This document shows positions 1 to 7,120 of a stretch of 33,954 bases of DNA, piece after piece. The DNA lies in the NCBI GenBank assembly GCA_947259415.1, contig CAMYMI010000024.1, forward strand, positions 1-33,954. Direction: 5' to 3'. Each line of letters opens with the position of its first letter. The first letter of the stretch is position 1. The translations under genes were made by a program, and so were the position numbers. Below the pieces are notes generated by a model that searched no databases, had not been told where the DNA came from, and worked only from the letters and a program-made list of their open reading frames with translations. Source of the DNA: an uncultured Ectothiorhodospiraceae bacterium. GTDB lineage: Bacteria; Pseudomonadota; Gammaproteobacteria; UBA9214.

Positions 1-1002
1 GGTCTCGAGCTTCTTGAACGGCACCACGACCGTGCCCATCAGATCACCGATCTTCAGGGTGCGCTTGCCGCCGATCAGGATGGTGACACCCTTGTCGTCG
101 CCGGGGTGCAGCGCCTTGGGCATGACGTTCAGGCAGTGCATGCAGCGCACGCAGTTGTGGTTGTCGACGACAAAGTTGTCGTTGTCGTCCAGTGAAATAG
201 CCTGGGTCGGGCAACGCGTGATGACGTTGTCGATGATGTACTGGCGGCCCTTTTTCTTGACGTAGTTCTTGATTTCTTCCTGGTTGACCTTCATGTCGTC
301 ACGCCAAGTGCCGATGACGGCGAAGTCGGAACGCTCGATGGCGTTCTGGCAATCGTTCGGGCAACCGGAGACCTTGAACTTGAACTTGTAGGGCAGAGCC
401 GGGCGGTGTACGTCGTCGGTGAAGTTGTTCACCAGGTGGCGGTGGATGCCCTGCTCGTTGCAGTTGGACATTTCACAGCGGGCGCCGCCGACGCAGGACA
501 TGGCGGTACGCACGCAGGGGCCGGCGCCGCCGAGGTCCCAGCCGTACTCGTTGATTTCGTCAAAGAAGTGCTGGGTTGATTCGGTGTCGGCACCGATGAA
601 CATGATGTTGCCGGTTTGACCGTGGAAGGTCACCAGGCCTGAGCCATGCTTTTCCCAGCTGTCGCCGAGTTGACGCAGCATGTCGGTGGTGTAGAAGTTA
701 CCCGCCGGCGGTTGCACACGCAGGGTGTGGAATTCCCTGGACTCGGGGAAGGCGTCGCCGACCTCGGAGAAGCGCGGGATGATACCGCCGCCATAGCCGT
801 ACACACTGACGGTGCCACCTTTCCAGTAGCCCTTGCGGGTTTCGTAGGAATGTTCCAGCTGCCCCAGCAAGCTGTTGGCCACCTCGTTGATACGTTTTTC
901 CGGATGCTTGTCGCGCAGACGTTTGATGCCCGAAATGAAACTCGGCCACGGACCGTTTTCCAGGTCATCAAGCATTGGAGTTGGATGGGTGTCTTTAGCC
1001 AT
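1..1002 (-). CDS. dsrA: Dissimilatory sulfite reductase alpha subunit, N-terminal 334 residues (cut by window edge)
   Basis: Alpha subunit of the siroheme and [4Fe-4S] sulfite reductase. In sulfur oxidisers it works in reverse with DsrB in the cytoplasm, oxidising reduced sulfur to sulfite. The reading frame is open from the ATG at 1002 to base 1, so the C-terminus lies outside the window. The siroheme/cluster cysteines are visible as C170-x5-C176 and C214-x3-C218. A ferredoxin-like insert follows with C264 and C284-x2-C287-x2-C290. The start is supported by AGGAGACC just upstream of the ATG. The gene diverges from a TauD-like gene across a 456-nt gap and is presumably first in a dsr operon continuing to the left. 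The oxidative rather than reductive type is inferred from the dsrS-like gene nearby, not from this fragment. Confidence 0.95.
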   Translation of the reverse strand, partial: MAKDTHPTPMLDDLENGPWPSFISGIKRLRDKHPEKRINEVANSLLGQLEHSYETRKGYWKGGTVSVYGYGGGIIPRFSEVGDAFPESREFHTLRVQPPAGNFYTTDMLRQLGDSWEKHGSGLVTFHGQTGNIMFIGADTESTQHFFDEINEYGWDLGGAGPCVRTAMSCVGGARCEMSNCNEQGIHRHLVNNFTDDVHRPALPYKFKFKVSGCPNDCQNAIERSDFAVIGTWRDDMKVNQEEIKNYVKKKGRQYIIDNVITRCPTQAISLDDNDNFVVDNHNCVRCMHCLNVMPKALHPGDDKGVTILIGGKRTLKIGDLMGTVVVPFKKLET

Positions 1003-1366
1003 GGTGGTCTCCTAAGTTGTTTTCTGCATACACCATTGTTTGATCATGTTACTCGCGAGAACGGCGCCCTTACTTGATGGCAGGCAACCAGTAAATCAGC
1101 AGCTTAACTATCCGGTCACAGACAGCTAGCCTGGTGGATACGCGCATTCTAGGTGCGGTATTAACCTGAACATATCCTACCCATGGGATGGCGTTGGAAT
1201 AGGGCTGTATCCCGAAAGAGGTATATTAAAAAATTTTATTTATTTTCCAGTAGTTAGTTGTCCATCGGGTAATAATTAATCCACCTGTAATTTTTTCTTA
1301 TATTAACGCGTACTTAACTACTTTTTGCGGAGGGGTGACCCGGTCCACGTGCCCCGGTTTAGTGTC

Positions 1367-1389
1367 AAGATGAGAATCTATCTCATCTT
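1367..1389. promoter_or_regulatory. Perfect 9-bp inverted repeat, candidate operator
   Basis: AAGATGAGA and its exact reverse complement TCTCATCTT are separated by 5 nt. The site lies 70-92 nt before the first possible start of the TauD-like gene. The arms are too AT-rich for a strong terminator, so a dimeric regulator site is the likelier reading, by inference. Confidence 0.45.
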
Positions 1390-1428
1390 TTCAGGTCTGT
1401 GAAATCAGCACCACGAACGGCCCGGTGT

Positions 1429-1446
1429 ATTACAATATTTTGTAAT
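1429..1446. promoter_or_regulatory. 7-bp inverted repeat overlapping the presumed promoter of the TauD-like gene
   Basis: ATTACAA and TTGTAAT flank a 4-nt TATT spacer, ending 12 nt before the ATG at 1459. The left arm contains TACAAT, a possible -10 box, but there is no matching -35. This would fit a promoter that is blocked or activated by a regulator. Confidence 0.4.
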
Positions 1447-1458
1447 CGTAATAGTTAA

Positions 1459-2439
1459 ATGCCGCATAAACAGGCGGCCATCCAGTCGATGTCAGATCCC
1501 GTGACCAATACCCCGCTGCAAGGCGCGAGCGCAAGCCCCTTTGACCTGGCCGACCGTCCGGCCTATGAGAGCTGGCGTGAATGGAAGCTCGGGGTGTATC
1601 CGAATGCGGTCGAACAACTGATCGTGCCGATCAACAATCCTCACGCGCTCGAATACGACGAAAAAAAAGCCCTGCTGGCGTGTTGCAAACGGGCCAACAT
1701 GGCCATATATCAATTGGGAACAGGTAGCGAGTCTGGCAAGGAACTGGTCCGGGCCCTGGGCCGCCAGTTCGGACTGGAACAACTGGACAACAACCTGCGT
1801 GCAGATGAGGACAGTATCACCTCGCTCAGGGTGGTGCCGGAGGCTGGTAAAACTCACTATATACCGTATACCAACCGTCCACTGAACTGGCATACCGATG
1901 GTTACTACAACAGCCCGGACGAGCAGGTGCGCGCTATCGTCATGCACTGCGTGACGGATGCTGAAGAGGGCGGGGGTAACGGCTACCTGGACCATGAGAT
2001 TGCCTATTTGCTTTTGCGTGATGAGAACCCGGATTACATCGAGGCATTGATGCAACCCGATACGATGACCATCCCGGCCAATGTCGAGGATGGGGTGGAA
2101 CTACGCCCGGCGCAGAGTGGACCGGTATTCACAGTGCAACCGCTGACCGGGACCTTGCATATGCGCTATACCGCGCGTACGCGCAGCATTGTCTGGAAGG
2201 ACGACAGAAATACACGCCTGGCGGCGGGGTTTCTGGCTGAACTTCTTGCCAGCGATTCGGCCTATATATTCAGGCATCACCTTCAAGCCGGGCAGGGTGT
2301 AATCTGCAATAATGTCCTACACCGGCGCGAGGCATTTACCGATGCCCCGGAAACGGGTCCGCAGCGCCTGTTATATCGTGCCCGTTACCAAGACCGGATA
2401 CGCGGCACTGAACTGAACAACGTCTGGTCAGGAGTGTGA
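1459..2439 (+). CDS. TauD/TfdA-family Fe(II)/2-oxoglutarate dioxygenase
   Basis: A 326-aa protein of the taurine dioxygenase superfamily, which uses Fe(II), O2 and 2-oxoglutarate to hydroxylate a small substrate. The metal-binding HxD is H145-T-D147 and the distal histidine is H288, within an NNVLHRR stretch. An Arg-rich segment at about 304-310 (LLYRARY) is the expected 2-oxoglutarate contact. The substrate is unknown; despite the family name there is no reason to assume taurine. Neither the ATG at 1459 nor the alternative at 1489 has a clear ribosome binding site, so the start is uncertain by 10 residues. The next gene starts one base after this stop, so the two are almost certainly cotranscribed. 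Its place beside dsrA suggests a sulfur-related role, by inference only. Confidence 0.85.
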   Translation: MPHKQAAIQSMSDPVTNTPLQGASASPFDLADRPAYESWREWKLGVYPNAVEQLIVPINNPHALEYDEKKALLACCKRANMAIYQLGTGSESGKELVRALGRQFGLEQLDNNLRADEDSITSLRVVPEAGKTHYIPYTNRPLNWHTDGYYNSPDEQVRAIVMHCVTDAEEGGGNGYLDHEIAYLLLRDENPDYIEALMQPDTMTIPANVEDGVELRPAQSGPVFTVQPLTGTLHMRYTARTRSIVWKDDRNTRLAAGFLAELLASDSAYIFRHHLQAGQGVICNNVLHRREAFTDAPETGPQRLLYRARYQDRIRGTELNNVWSGV

Positions 2440-2440
2440 C

Positions 2441-2635
2441 ATGCTCTGGTTGAGTGAAGTTTTATTACAAGGTCATGACCTCGAATCGTTCGAGGGTCTG
2501 ACGGAGGCCATCAAGGAACGCGCCCGAGCCGGCGAGATGTTCTTCCGCATGGATGTGCGTCCACCGTTTCCGGATACGCCGGAAGACTGGGAAGACCGCC
2601 TGGAGGCGGCATTTTCCTCGGCACAGCCAGGCTGA
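2441..2635 (+). CDS. Small protein of unknown function (64 aa) between TauD-like and Cas6-like genes
   Basis: An acidic soluble protein with no signal peptide, membrane segment or cysteine. It is rich in Glu/Asp and Phe, with a Pro-rich middle (RPPFPDTPEDW) and an aromatic/acidic tail. The ATG lies one base after the stop of the TauD-like gene and the Cas6-like gene begins 20 nt after this stop, so it is the middle gene of a three-gene unit. I do not recognise a family. The tight packing suggests it is real and may act with one of its neighbours. Confidence 0.65.
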   Translation: MLWLSEVLLQGHDLESFEGLTEAIKERARAGEMFFRMDVRPPFPDTPEDWEDRLEAAFSSAQPG

Positions 2636-2655
2636 GCCGGGTAGGGTAAATCATT

Positions 2656-3345
2656 ATGTTCTGGAGTGAAGAGAGTAAGACCGGGGAATACGTGGTTCCG
2701 GATGATGTCGTGGATCTGGCGTTCGTGATCAAGTGCCCGGTGCTGCCGATCGATCATGCGCATGCCCTGTCTGTCGAGCTGCAGGCGGCATTGCCCTGGC
2801 TAGGCGGGGAGGAATATGCCGGTATCCACCTGATCCACGGGGCGGCGTCCGGCAACGGCTGGTACCGGCCGGAGGATAGCGCCAATCAACTGCTGCACCT
2901 GTCGCGGCGTGCACGCATGCGTCTGCGCGTACCCAAGCACCGGCTGGATGACACACGTGAACTGACCGGTCGATCACTGGATATCAACGGTTACATCCTC
3001 GAGGTGGGTAAGTCCGATGTGCAGCTGTTCACTGCACTGCCGACGCTGTTTTCACGCTATGTGATGACCCGGAAGGAGATCGACGAAGAGGAATTCATGC
3101 AGCAGGCCGCACACGAGTTCGAGGCGCTGGGAATCACCTGCCGCAAGATGTTGTGCGGTATCACCCATACACTCGAATTCCCGGATGGGCCGGTGTCTAC
3201 CCGTAGCCTGATGGTCGCCGACCTGGAGCCCGAGGCCTCGGTGAGGCTGCAACAGGTCGGCCTGGGCGAGGGCCGCAAGATCGGTTGCGGCCTGTTCATC
3301 CCACACAAGGGCATCAAGCCGGTGAAGGAAGAAAATGGCCAGTAA
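2656..3345 (+). CDS. Cas6/Cmx6-like protein (type I-MYXAN Cas6 family), no CRISPR array nearby
   Basis: A 229-aa protein resembling the Cas6/Cmx6 group (NCBI family name: type I-MYXAN CRISPR-associated Cas6), from memory rather than a search. Cas6 enzymes cut CRISPR precursor RNA with two ferredoxin-like folds. Supporting features are the length, the conserved N-terminal LAFxIKCPVLPIDHAHAL segment (about 21-38), and a C-terminal Gly-rich stretch at about 202-220 (VGLGEGRKIGCGLFIPHKGI) like the Cas6 glycine-rich loop. His34, His36, His61 and His95 are possible catalytic residues, but none is proven. The gene is third after the TauD-like and 64-aa genes. No repeats, cas1, cas2 or effector genes lie in the window. 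It may be a Cas6 homologue with a non-CRISPR RNA-processing job. Confidence 0.7.
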   Translation: MFWSEESKTGEYVVPDDVVDLAFVIKCPVLPIDHAHALSVELQAALPWLGGEEYAGIHLIHGAASGNGWYRPEDSANQLLHLSRRARMRLRVPKHRLDDTRELTGRSLDINGYILEVGKSDVQLFTALPTLFSRYVMTRKEIDEEEFMQQAAHEFEALGITCRKMLCGITHTLEFPDGPVSTRSLMVADLEPEASVRLQQVGLGEGRKIGCGLFIPHKGIKPVKEENGQ

Positions 3346-3483
3346 TGAATTACCCCAACCGGGGGGGTGCCTTATTTATCATCAGATGCAGGATATACGC
3401 ATATTGCATGCGTGGTTAACGGGTGCCTGCCAGCGAAAACTGCCCATTCGGGATATATTACCAGCCGGATACTGAAGCTATAG

Positions 3484-3511
3484 TTGGGCCAATTAAAGGA
3501 TTTTATAGAAT
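3484..3511 (+). promoter_or_regulatory. Possible sigma-70 promoter for the 67-aa gene
   Basis: TTGGGC and TAGAAT are spaced by 16 nt and end 25 nt before the ATG at 3537, in an AT-rich stretch. The match is moderate and the assignment rests on position and sequence only. Confidence 0.35.
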
Positions 3512-3536
3512 TTATACATATCCTGGAGGCAGAGTG

Positions 3537-3740
3537 ATGAGTGAAAAGCAGGAACTAATCAAAAAGATGATGGAAATGCAGAAGAAGTTCATTGACTTCG
3601 AGCACGAGAAGGGTGTGGAAATGGAAGACTACTTTGTTGGTGAAGAAGGTCACCCGCTGCACAACTTCCGACAGGAATACAATGAGTTGGCCATCAAGCT
3701 GGTTGATATGGCTCACGCGGAGAAGGGTTCACACCGCTAG
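3537..3740 (+). CDS. Small charged helical protein of unknown function (67 aa)
   Basis: The ATG at 3537 is preceded by a good GGAGG at the right distance. A longer in-frame extension back to 3423 is rejected because it lacks a ribosome binding site and crosses the likely promoter. The protein is Met-, Lys- and Glu-rich with no cysteine. It is probably mostly alpha-helical, with a KKMMEMQKKF segment near the N-terminus and a HPLHNFRQEY motif around residue 40. A strong terminator 27 nt after its stop and an upstream candidate promoter make it a single-gene unit. I do not recognise it. Its place between the Cas6-like gene and the DsrC homologue is the only functional hint. Confidence 0.75.
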   Translation: MSEKQELIKKMMEMQKKFIDFEHEKGVEMEDYFVGEEGHPLHNFRQEYNELAIKLVDMAHAEKGSHR

Positions 3741-3766
3741 ATCTGTTTCAGGATTTTTTAAAAAAA

Positions 3767-3797
3767 AGCCGCATCCCGAAAGGGTGCGGCTTTTTTA
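3767..3797 (+). terminator. Rho-independent terminator after the 67-aa gene
   Basis: A GC-rich hairpin (AGCCGCA-T-CCC pairing with GGGTGCGGCT, one bulged T, GAAA loop) is followed by six T and preceded by a run of A. It is therefore a plausible bidirectional terminator that could also stop transcripts from the convergent DsrC-like gene. Confidence 0.9.
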
Positions 3798-3923
3798 TTG
3801 GGACTGGTGCCGGGTTTGATAATAATGCTTCGCATCAAAGATGCGATGGCGTAGATAATATCCAACAAGTCTCATGGGTCGAGCGTGTGCAGCGACTGTC
3901 AGATCAGGTCTGAATTACTGCAC

Positions 3924-4262
3924 TTAATAGCCACCCTTGCGCGCGACGTACGGTAATCCCGCAATCTTGTTACCTTGCTTGCTGGGTGCAAGCGGGAACA
4001 GTATATATAGATCTTTGCTGCTGACTTTTTTGCCCCAAATCTTGGACATGCCTTTATTGATTGCCCGCTCCATGGGTTGTTCACCGTTATTATCAAAATA
4101 TTCTGAACGCAGATAATTGATTACGTCAAAATGTTCCTGGGTCAGCTCAATGCCGTCCTCTGCAGCGAGCGCTTTGGCGACATCTTCATCCCAGTCACCC
4201 GGGTCTGTGAGGTTGCCGTTTGCATCGGTCTCAATGATCTTGCCATTTACTTCCAGTGCCAT
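3924..4262 (-). CDS. DsrC/TusE-family protein without any cysteine (RspA-like)
   Basis: A 112-aa protein with the full DsrC/TusE fold signature: an N-terminal GKxIETDxxGxLxDPxDWDEDVA segment, a middle LTQEHFDVINYLR, and a C-terminal LYxLFPxxPxKQ-xx-KIAGLP. Canonical DsrC carries two redox cysteines in its flexible arm (KQAC...IAGLPKPTGC). Here both are replaced (KQGN, then GLPYVARKGGY), and the protein contains no cysteine at all. It therefore cannot carry a sulfur trisulfide or persulfide as DsrC does. Cysteine-less DsrC homologues have been called RspA and suggested to be regulatory. The start has AGGAG eight bases upstream. It is divergent from the 2OG oxygenase at 4481. Confidence 0.88.
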   Translation of the reverse strand: MALEVNGKIIETDANGNLTDPGDWDEDVAKALAAEDGIELTQEHFDVINYLRSEYFDNNGEQPMERAINKGMSKIWGKKVSSKDLYILFPLAPSKQGNKIAGLPYVARKGGY

Positions 4263-4434
4263 TTCTTTGCTCCTGATTCAAATTTAGAAAAGAACTCTGA
4301 AGGTGAAATTGTATTGCAATGTGACCACTATCGGAAGAGCTTCAAATACCACCCAATGCTCATCCAGACCTTCCCAGTATGGAAGATTCCCACAGGAAAT
4401 TAGTTACAGGCCCGTAATTTCAGGCAGGGCCTTG

Positions 4435-4463
4435 TTGCAGGTAAAATGTTGATTCTGAGATAT
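4435..4463 (+). promoter_or_regulatory. Weak candidate promoter for the 2OG oxygenase at 4481
   Basis: TTGCAG and AGATAT are spaced 17 nt apart and end 17 nt before the ATG. The -10 match is poor and there is no clear ribosome binding site, so a nearly leaderless transcript would be implied. Confidence 0.25.
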
Positions 4464-4480
4464 CGCCGGATTGTCAATAC

Positions 4481-4987
4481 ATGCTTTTTCAAGAATTAAC
4501 ATTAGAAAAGCCAGATAAACTCAATGCCGAATTGTACGCCCGGTTTATGGAATTGTCAGGAACAGACCGGATTAGGCGGTCGCATCATTTTGAAGGCCGT
4601 TTTGAAAATAGCTATATAAACGAGGTCGACATACCGGGCATTGCCACGGTGCTGAAGGTGGTGAAGCAACAGGCCGGACAGTTGCTGGGCATGCCGGTGG
4701 ATACATTAAAGGCCGGGTTTTGGTTTAATGCCATGGATTCGGGGCATCGGACTGCACTGCATCATCACGATGAAAATGATGAGTTGCTCTCGGCGGTGTA
4801 TTACATTCGCGTACCCGAAAATTCCGGTGACCTGATCCTGCATGAAGCCGGCAAGAAGGTCATCATTCAGCCACAAGAAGGCAAGGTGGTTATGTTTGCT
4901 CCGAAGGTGATGCATGAGGTGACTGCAAACCTCAGTTCGGAGTTAAGGCTGTCAGTCGGTATGAATGTTGGGCCGGCGGACGAGTGA
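4481..4987 (+). CDS. Putative 2OG-Fe(II) oxygenase (168 aa)
   Basis: A small double-stranded beta-helix oxygenase. The iron ligands are visible: H95-H-D97 inside an HHHDEND motif, a distal H145 (VMHEV), and R156 (LRLSVGMN) as the likely 2-oxoglutarate anchor. The LLSAVYYIRVP segment after the first motif resembles the uncharacterised 2OG-FeII_Oxy_5 group, usually about 200 aa, so this is a short member. The substrate is unknown. The gene is divergent from the cysteine-free DsrC homologue and convergent with the PKHD hydroxylase, with 20 nt between the two oxygenase stops. Confidence 0.8.
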   Translation: MLFQELTLEKPDKLNAELYARFMELSGTDRIRRSHHFEGRFENSYINEVDIPGIATVLKVVKQQAGQLLGMPVDTLKAGFWFNAMDSGHRTALHHHDENDELLSAVYYIRVPENSGDLILHEAGKKVIIQPQEGKVVMFAPKVMHEVTANLSSELRLSVGMNVGPADE

Positions 4988-5007
4988 CTCCCGGATTGGG
5001 AGTGCCG

Positions 5008-5682
5008 CTACATTTCCGACCACATGCGCACCAGGTTGATATAGGACTGGTTTACCTGACGGGTGACCTCGGAATCCGATTGTTCCTGCAGCAGTGCCTC
5101 GCGTGCAAGGTTCATATCATGCAGCAGGGCGCGTTTCTCGGCTTCCTTGATCAGGCTCTGAATCCAGCTGACAGCAACAAGGCGTTCCCCGCGACTCACT
5201 TCAGCGACACGATGAATGCTGGATGACGGGTAGATGATGGCATCACCGGCGGGTAGTTTTACCTGTTGCTCTCCAAACGCTGTCTGGATGACAAGTTCTC
5301 CACCGTCATAATCTTCCGGGCTGTTCAGAAATATAGTGACGGAAACATCCGAGCGGTAGAGTTCGGACCCCTGTCCCATAATCGGATCGTCTACGTGCTG
5401 GCCGTAGGACATGCCCTCGGTGTAATGCGCGTAGTAGGGTGCGGCAATTTTCAGCGGCATGGCCGCGCTGCGGTATATCGGGTGTTTGACCAGGTTCCCC
5501 ATCACCAGGTTGTTGAGCTCGGTCAGTTGCGCCGGGGCCAGCGAGAGTTCCTCGTTGTGCTTGACTCGCCGTGCAGCCATGCCGGCGGAACGGCTGCCAT
5601 CGGCAAAGCTGCCCGCGCTGATGAGTTGCTGTGCGGCCTGGAGCTGGCGGGCATCGAGAACGCCCTTGATCTGAATCAGCAT
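5008..5682 (-). CDS. PKHD-type Fe(II)/2OG hydroxylase (PiuC/YbiX family)
   Basis: The protein is 224 aa, the normal length for this family, with start MLIQIKGVLD as is typical; an upstream in-frame extension to 5727 is not supported by homology. The iron triad is H96-V-D98 (GQHVDDP) and H157 (SSSIHRV), with R167 (GERLVAVSW) for 2-oxoglutarate. These match the positions known for the E. coli member YbiX. Family members are often iron-regulated and linked to siderophore uptake genes, but no TonB receptor is present here. It is divergent, with only 77 nt between, from the unknown gene at 5760. Confidence 0.9.
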   Translation of the reverse strand: MLIQIKGVLDARQLQAAQQLISAGSFADGSRSAGMAARRVKHNEELSLAPAQLTELNNLVMGNLVKHPIYRSAAMPLKIAAPYYAHYTEGMSYGQHVDDPIMGQGSELYRSDVSVTIFLNSPEDYDGGELVIQTAFGEQQVKLPAGDAIIYPSSSIHRVAEVSRGERLVAVSWIQSLIKEAEKRALLHDMNLAREALLQEQSDSEVTRQVNQSYINLVRMWSEM

Positions 5683-5759
5683 AGTATTTTTATCCTGCAG
5701 AGAATGCCGGGTATCGAGTAGAATCACGTATTTCCGCCATCAAGAATAAGGCTGCCAGT

Positions 5760-6083
5760 ATGATTTTGAAAGTGGTTGTTGAGGATCAGGTTTATCCCAT
5801 AACCGTCCCGGACGACATCGTCCGGGGCGCCGAGGAATTTTTCAGCAAGATCGACAGGGATATGGACAATGGCTGGCAGATGAGCCGGGACTGGGTTGAC
5901 AATCCGAACCTGGAACAGCGTTGCCAGATCGTCGGTGACAAGATGCTCACGGCCATGCACAACAACGACGAGCGCCTGATGGTGCTGCTGTCAGCTTATG
6001 TGCTGAATCGCGCCCCGAATGTCACCGCCATCCGCATCGACACCAACGGGGAGATGCTCGAGACCGAGCTGGTGACCGGTTGA
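5760..6083 (+). CDS. Conserved-looking cytoplasmic protein of unknown function (107 aa)
   Basis: The protein opens with a short beta-rich segment (MILKVVVEDQVYPITVP) followed by acidic helices, with FFSKIDRDMDNGWQMSRDWV around residues 28-47 and a C-terminal strand IRIDTNGEM. It has one cysteine (residue 54), no membrane segment and no signal peptide. An AAGG nine bases upstream may serve as ribosome binding site. The next gene begins 13 nt after its stop, so the two probably form a pair. I do not recognise a family. Confidence 0.7.
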   Translation: MILKVVVEDQVYPITVPDDIVRGAEEFFSKIDRDMDNGWQMSRDWVDNPNLEQRCQIVGDKMLTAMHNNDERLMVLLSAYVLNRAPNVTAIRIDTNGEMLETELVTG

Positions 6084-6096
6084 CTCATCCATAGCC

Positions 6097-6447
6097 ATGG
6101 CCGACCTGTTTTCGATCACGGCACCGTTGCTGGTTCGTTACCCGGATGGCACGAAGCACGTCATGGTGGAACTGTTCCGTCATCCCGACGGGCTGGTGTA
6201 TTTCAGGTCTTTCTGGGACCGCCTGCCCCGAAGAAAAGGCATCCTGGTATTGTCGGGCGAGGTGCGCGGCGAGGGGCCCTGGAAGGTCGGGGATGCCGTG
6301 ATCACTGTGCTGGGCTGCCATGGCACCAACCCTGACGAGGCCGCCGAATTCTCGCAGTGGCAATTCCACCTCGAGCAGATTGGTGATCACTATCCCGCCC
6401 GCCACGAAATGGAGCAAATTTTACTTGAGGCCGGCTGCCTGCCTTGA
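6097..6447 (+). CDS. Small protein of unknown function (116 aa)
   Basis: A predicted cytoplasmic alpha/beta protein. The N-terminal half is rich in strands and aromatic residues (PLLVRYPDGTKHVMVELFRHPDG, then VYFRSFWDRLPRR); the central part reads GPWKVGDAVITVLGCHGTNPDE; the C-terminal helix contains HYPARHEMEQILLEAGC. It has two cysteines, no metal-site pattern I recognise, and no membrane segment. It follows the 107-aa gene by 13 nt and is probably cotranscribed and translationally coupled with it. The function is unknown. Confidence 0.7.
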   Translation: MADLFSITAPLLVRYPDGTKHVMVELFRHPDGLVYFRSFWDRLPRRKGILVLSGEVRGEGPWKVGDAVITVLGCHGTNPDEAAEFSQWQFHLEQIGDHYPARHEMEQILLEAGCLP

Positions 6448-6675
6448 TATACAGGTCGGGTCAGGTGTGTGGCGCCGTCACCCGGCATTCCCGCTGCCGG
6501 ATTTAATTTTGAGAATCCGGCCCGTCCCGCGACATCCATGCTCGGGCAGCCCCGATTGAACAGGCTGATCCTCGCGTTCACTCGAATGACCTCCAATTTC
6601 TCCGTGTGTCCTGTGGCCTGGTCGATGATTGTGCACTACATCCCCGGGTGAATCCGGTGAATCCGGGCTGACTCC
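6448..6675. other. Convergent gap of 228 nt, nothing recognised
   Basis: This lies between the convergent genes ending at 6447 and 6676. I see no strong hairpin with a T-run and no credible gene; short open frames here lack ribosome binding sites. Confidence 0.4.
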
Positions 6676-7107
6676 CTAAAGGCGTTTTCTCATTTTCACA
6701 TGGGCGATATTGTCAAACAGCATGTGACCGGGTCCGATGGCGGTATAGCCCTGCTTGCAGTAGAAACCCAGTGCGGTTTCACGGGCATCGAGCACAATGT
6801 GGGTGGCGCCCAGCTCGGCGCCCCGGGTTTCCAGCGCCTGCAATATCAGCGTGCCGATGCCCTGGCGCTGATGCCCGACGTCGACTGCCATGAAGCGGAT
6901 TTGTGCTTCAGCGATGGAGTTGAAGTGGAGACGCCCGATCCCGAGTGCTACATTGCCGGCATCGATGACCATGACATGGGTACTGGTGGCGTCGAGTGCG
7001 TCCTGTTCACTGCCGTGTGGCTGGTTCCAGGGGGCGCGCAGGATCTTCCAGCGCAGCTCGTAATACTGTTTGAATTCGGCGTTACTGGCCGGTTCAATCA
7101 GGCGCAT
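6676..7107 (-). CDS. GNAT-family N-acetyltransferase (143 aa)
   Basis: A single GNAT domain that moves an acyl group from acyl-CoA to an amine. The acetyl-CoA binding motif is visible at about residues 72-90 (IRFMAVDVGHQRQGIGTLIL, with QRQGIGT as the pyrophosphate loop). It is followed by the motif-B region DARETALGFYCKQGYTAIG typical of ElaA/YitI-like acetyltransferases. The N-terminus (YYELRWKILRAPW) also fits that subgroup. The acceptor is unknown. It is the last gene of a minus-strand trio, starting 13 nt after the stop of the 2OG oxygenase. Confidence 0.88.
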   Translation of the reverse strand: MRLIEPASNAEFKQYYELRWKILRAPWNQPHGSEQDALDATSTHVMVIDAGNVALGIGRLHFNSIAEAQIRFMAVDVGHQRQGIGTLILQALETRGAELGATHIVLDARETALGFYCKQGYTAIGPGHMLFDNIAHVKMRKRL

Positions 7108-7120
7108 GGTCGGCGGTCTC

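Larger units (their letters stand above)
1003..1458. promoter_or_regulatory. Divergent intergenic region between dsrA and the TauD-like gene
   Basis: This 456-nt non-coding stretch separates two divergent transcription units. The middle (about 1220-1320) is strongly AT-rich and the right third carries two inverted repeats, listed separately. It must contain the dsrA promoter, but I could not pick a convincing -35/-10 pair on the minus strand. No small gene with a credible start and ribosome binding site is seen. Confidence 0.6.
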
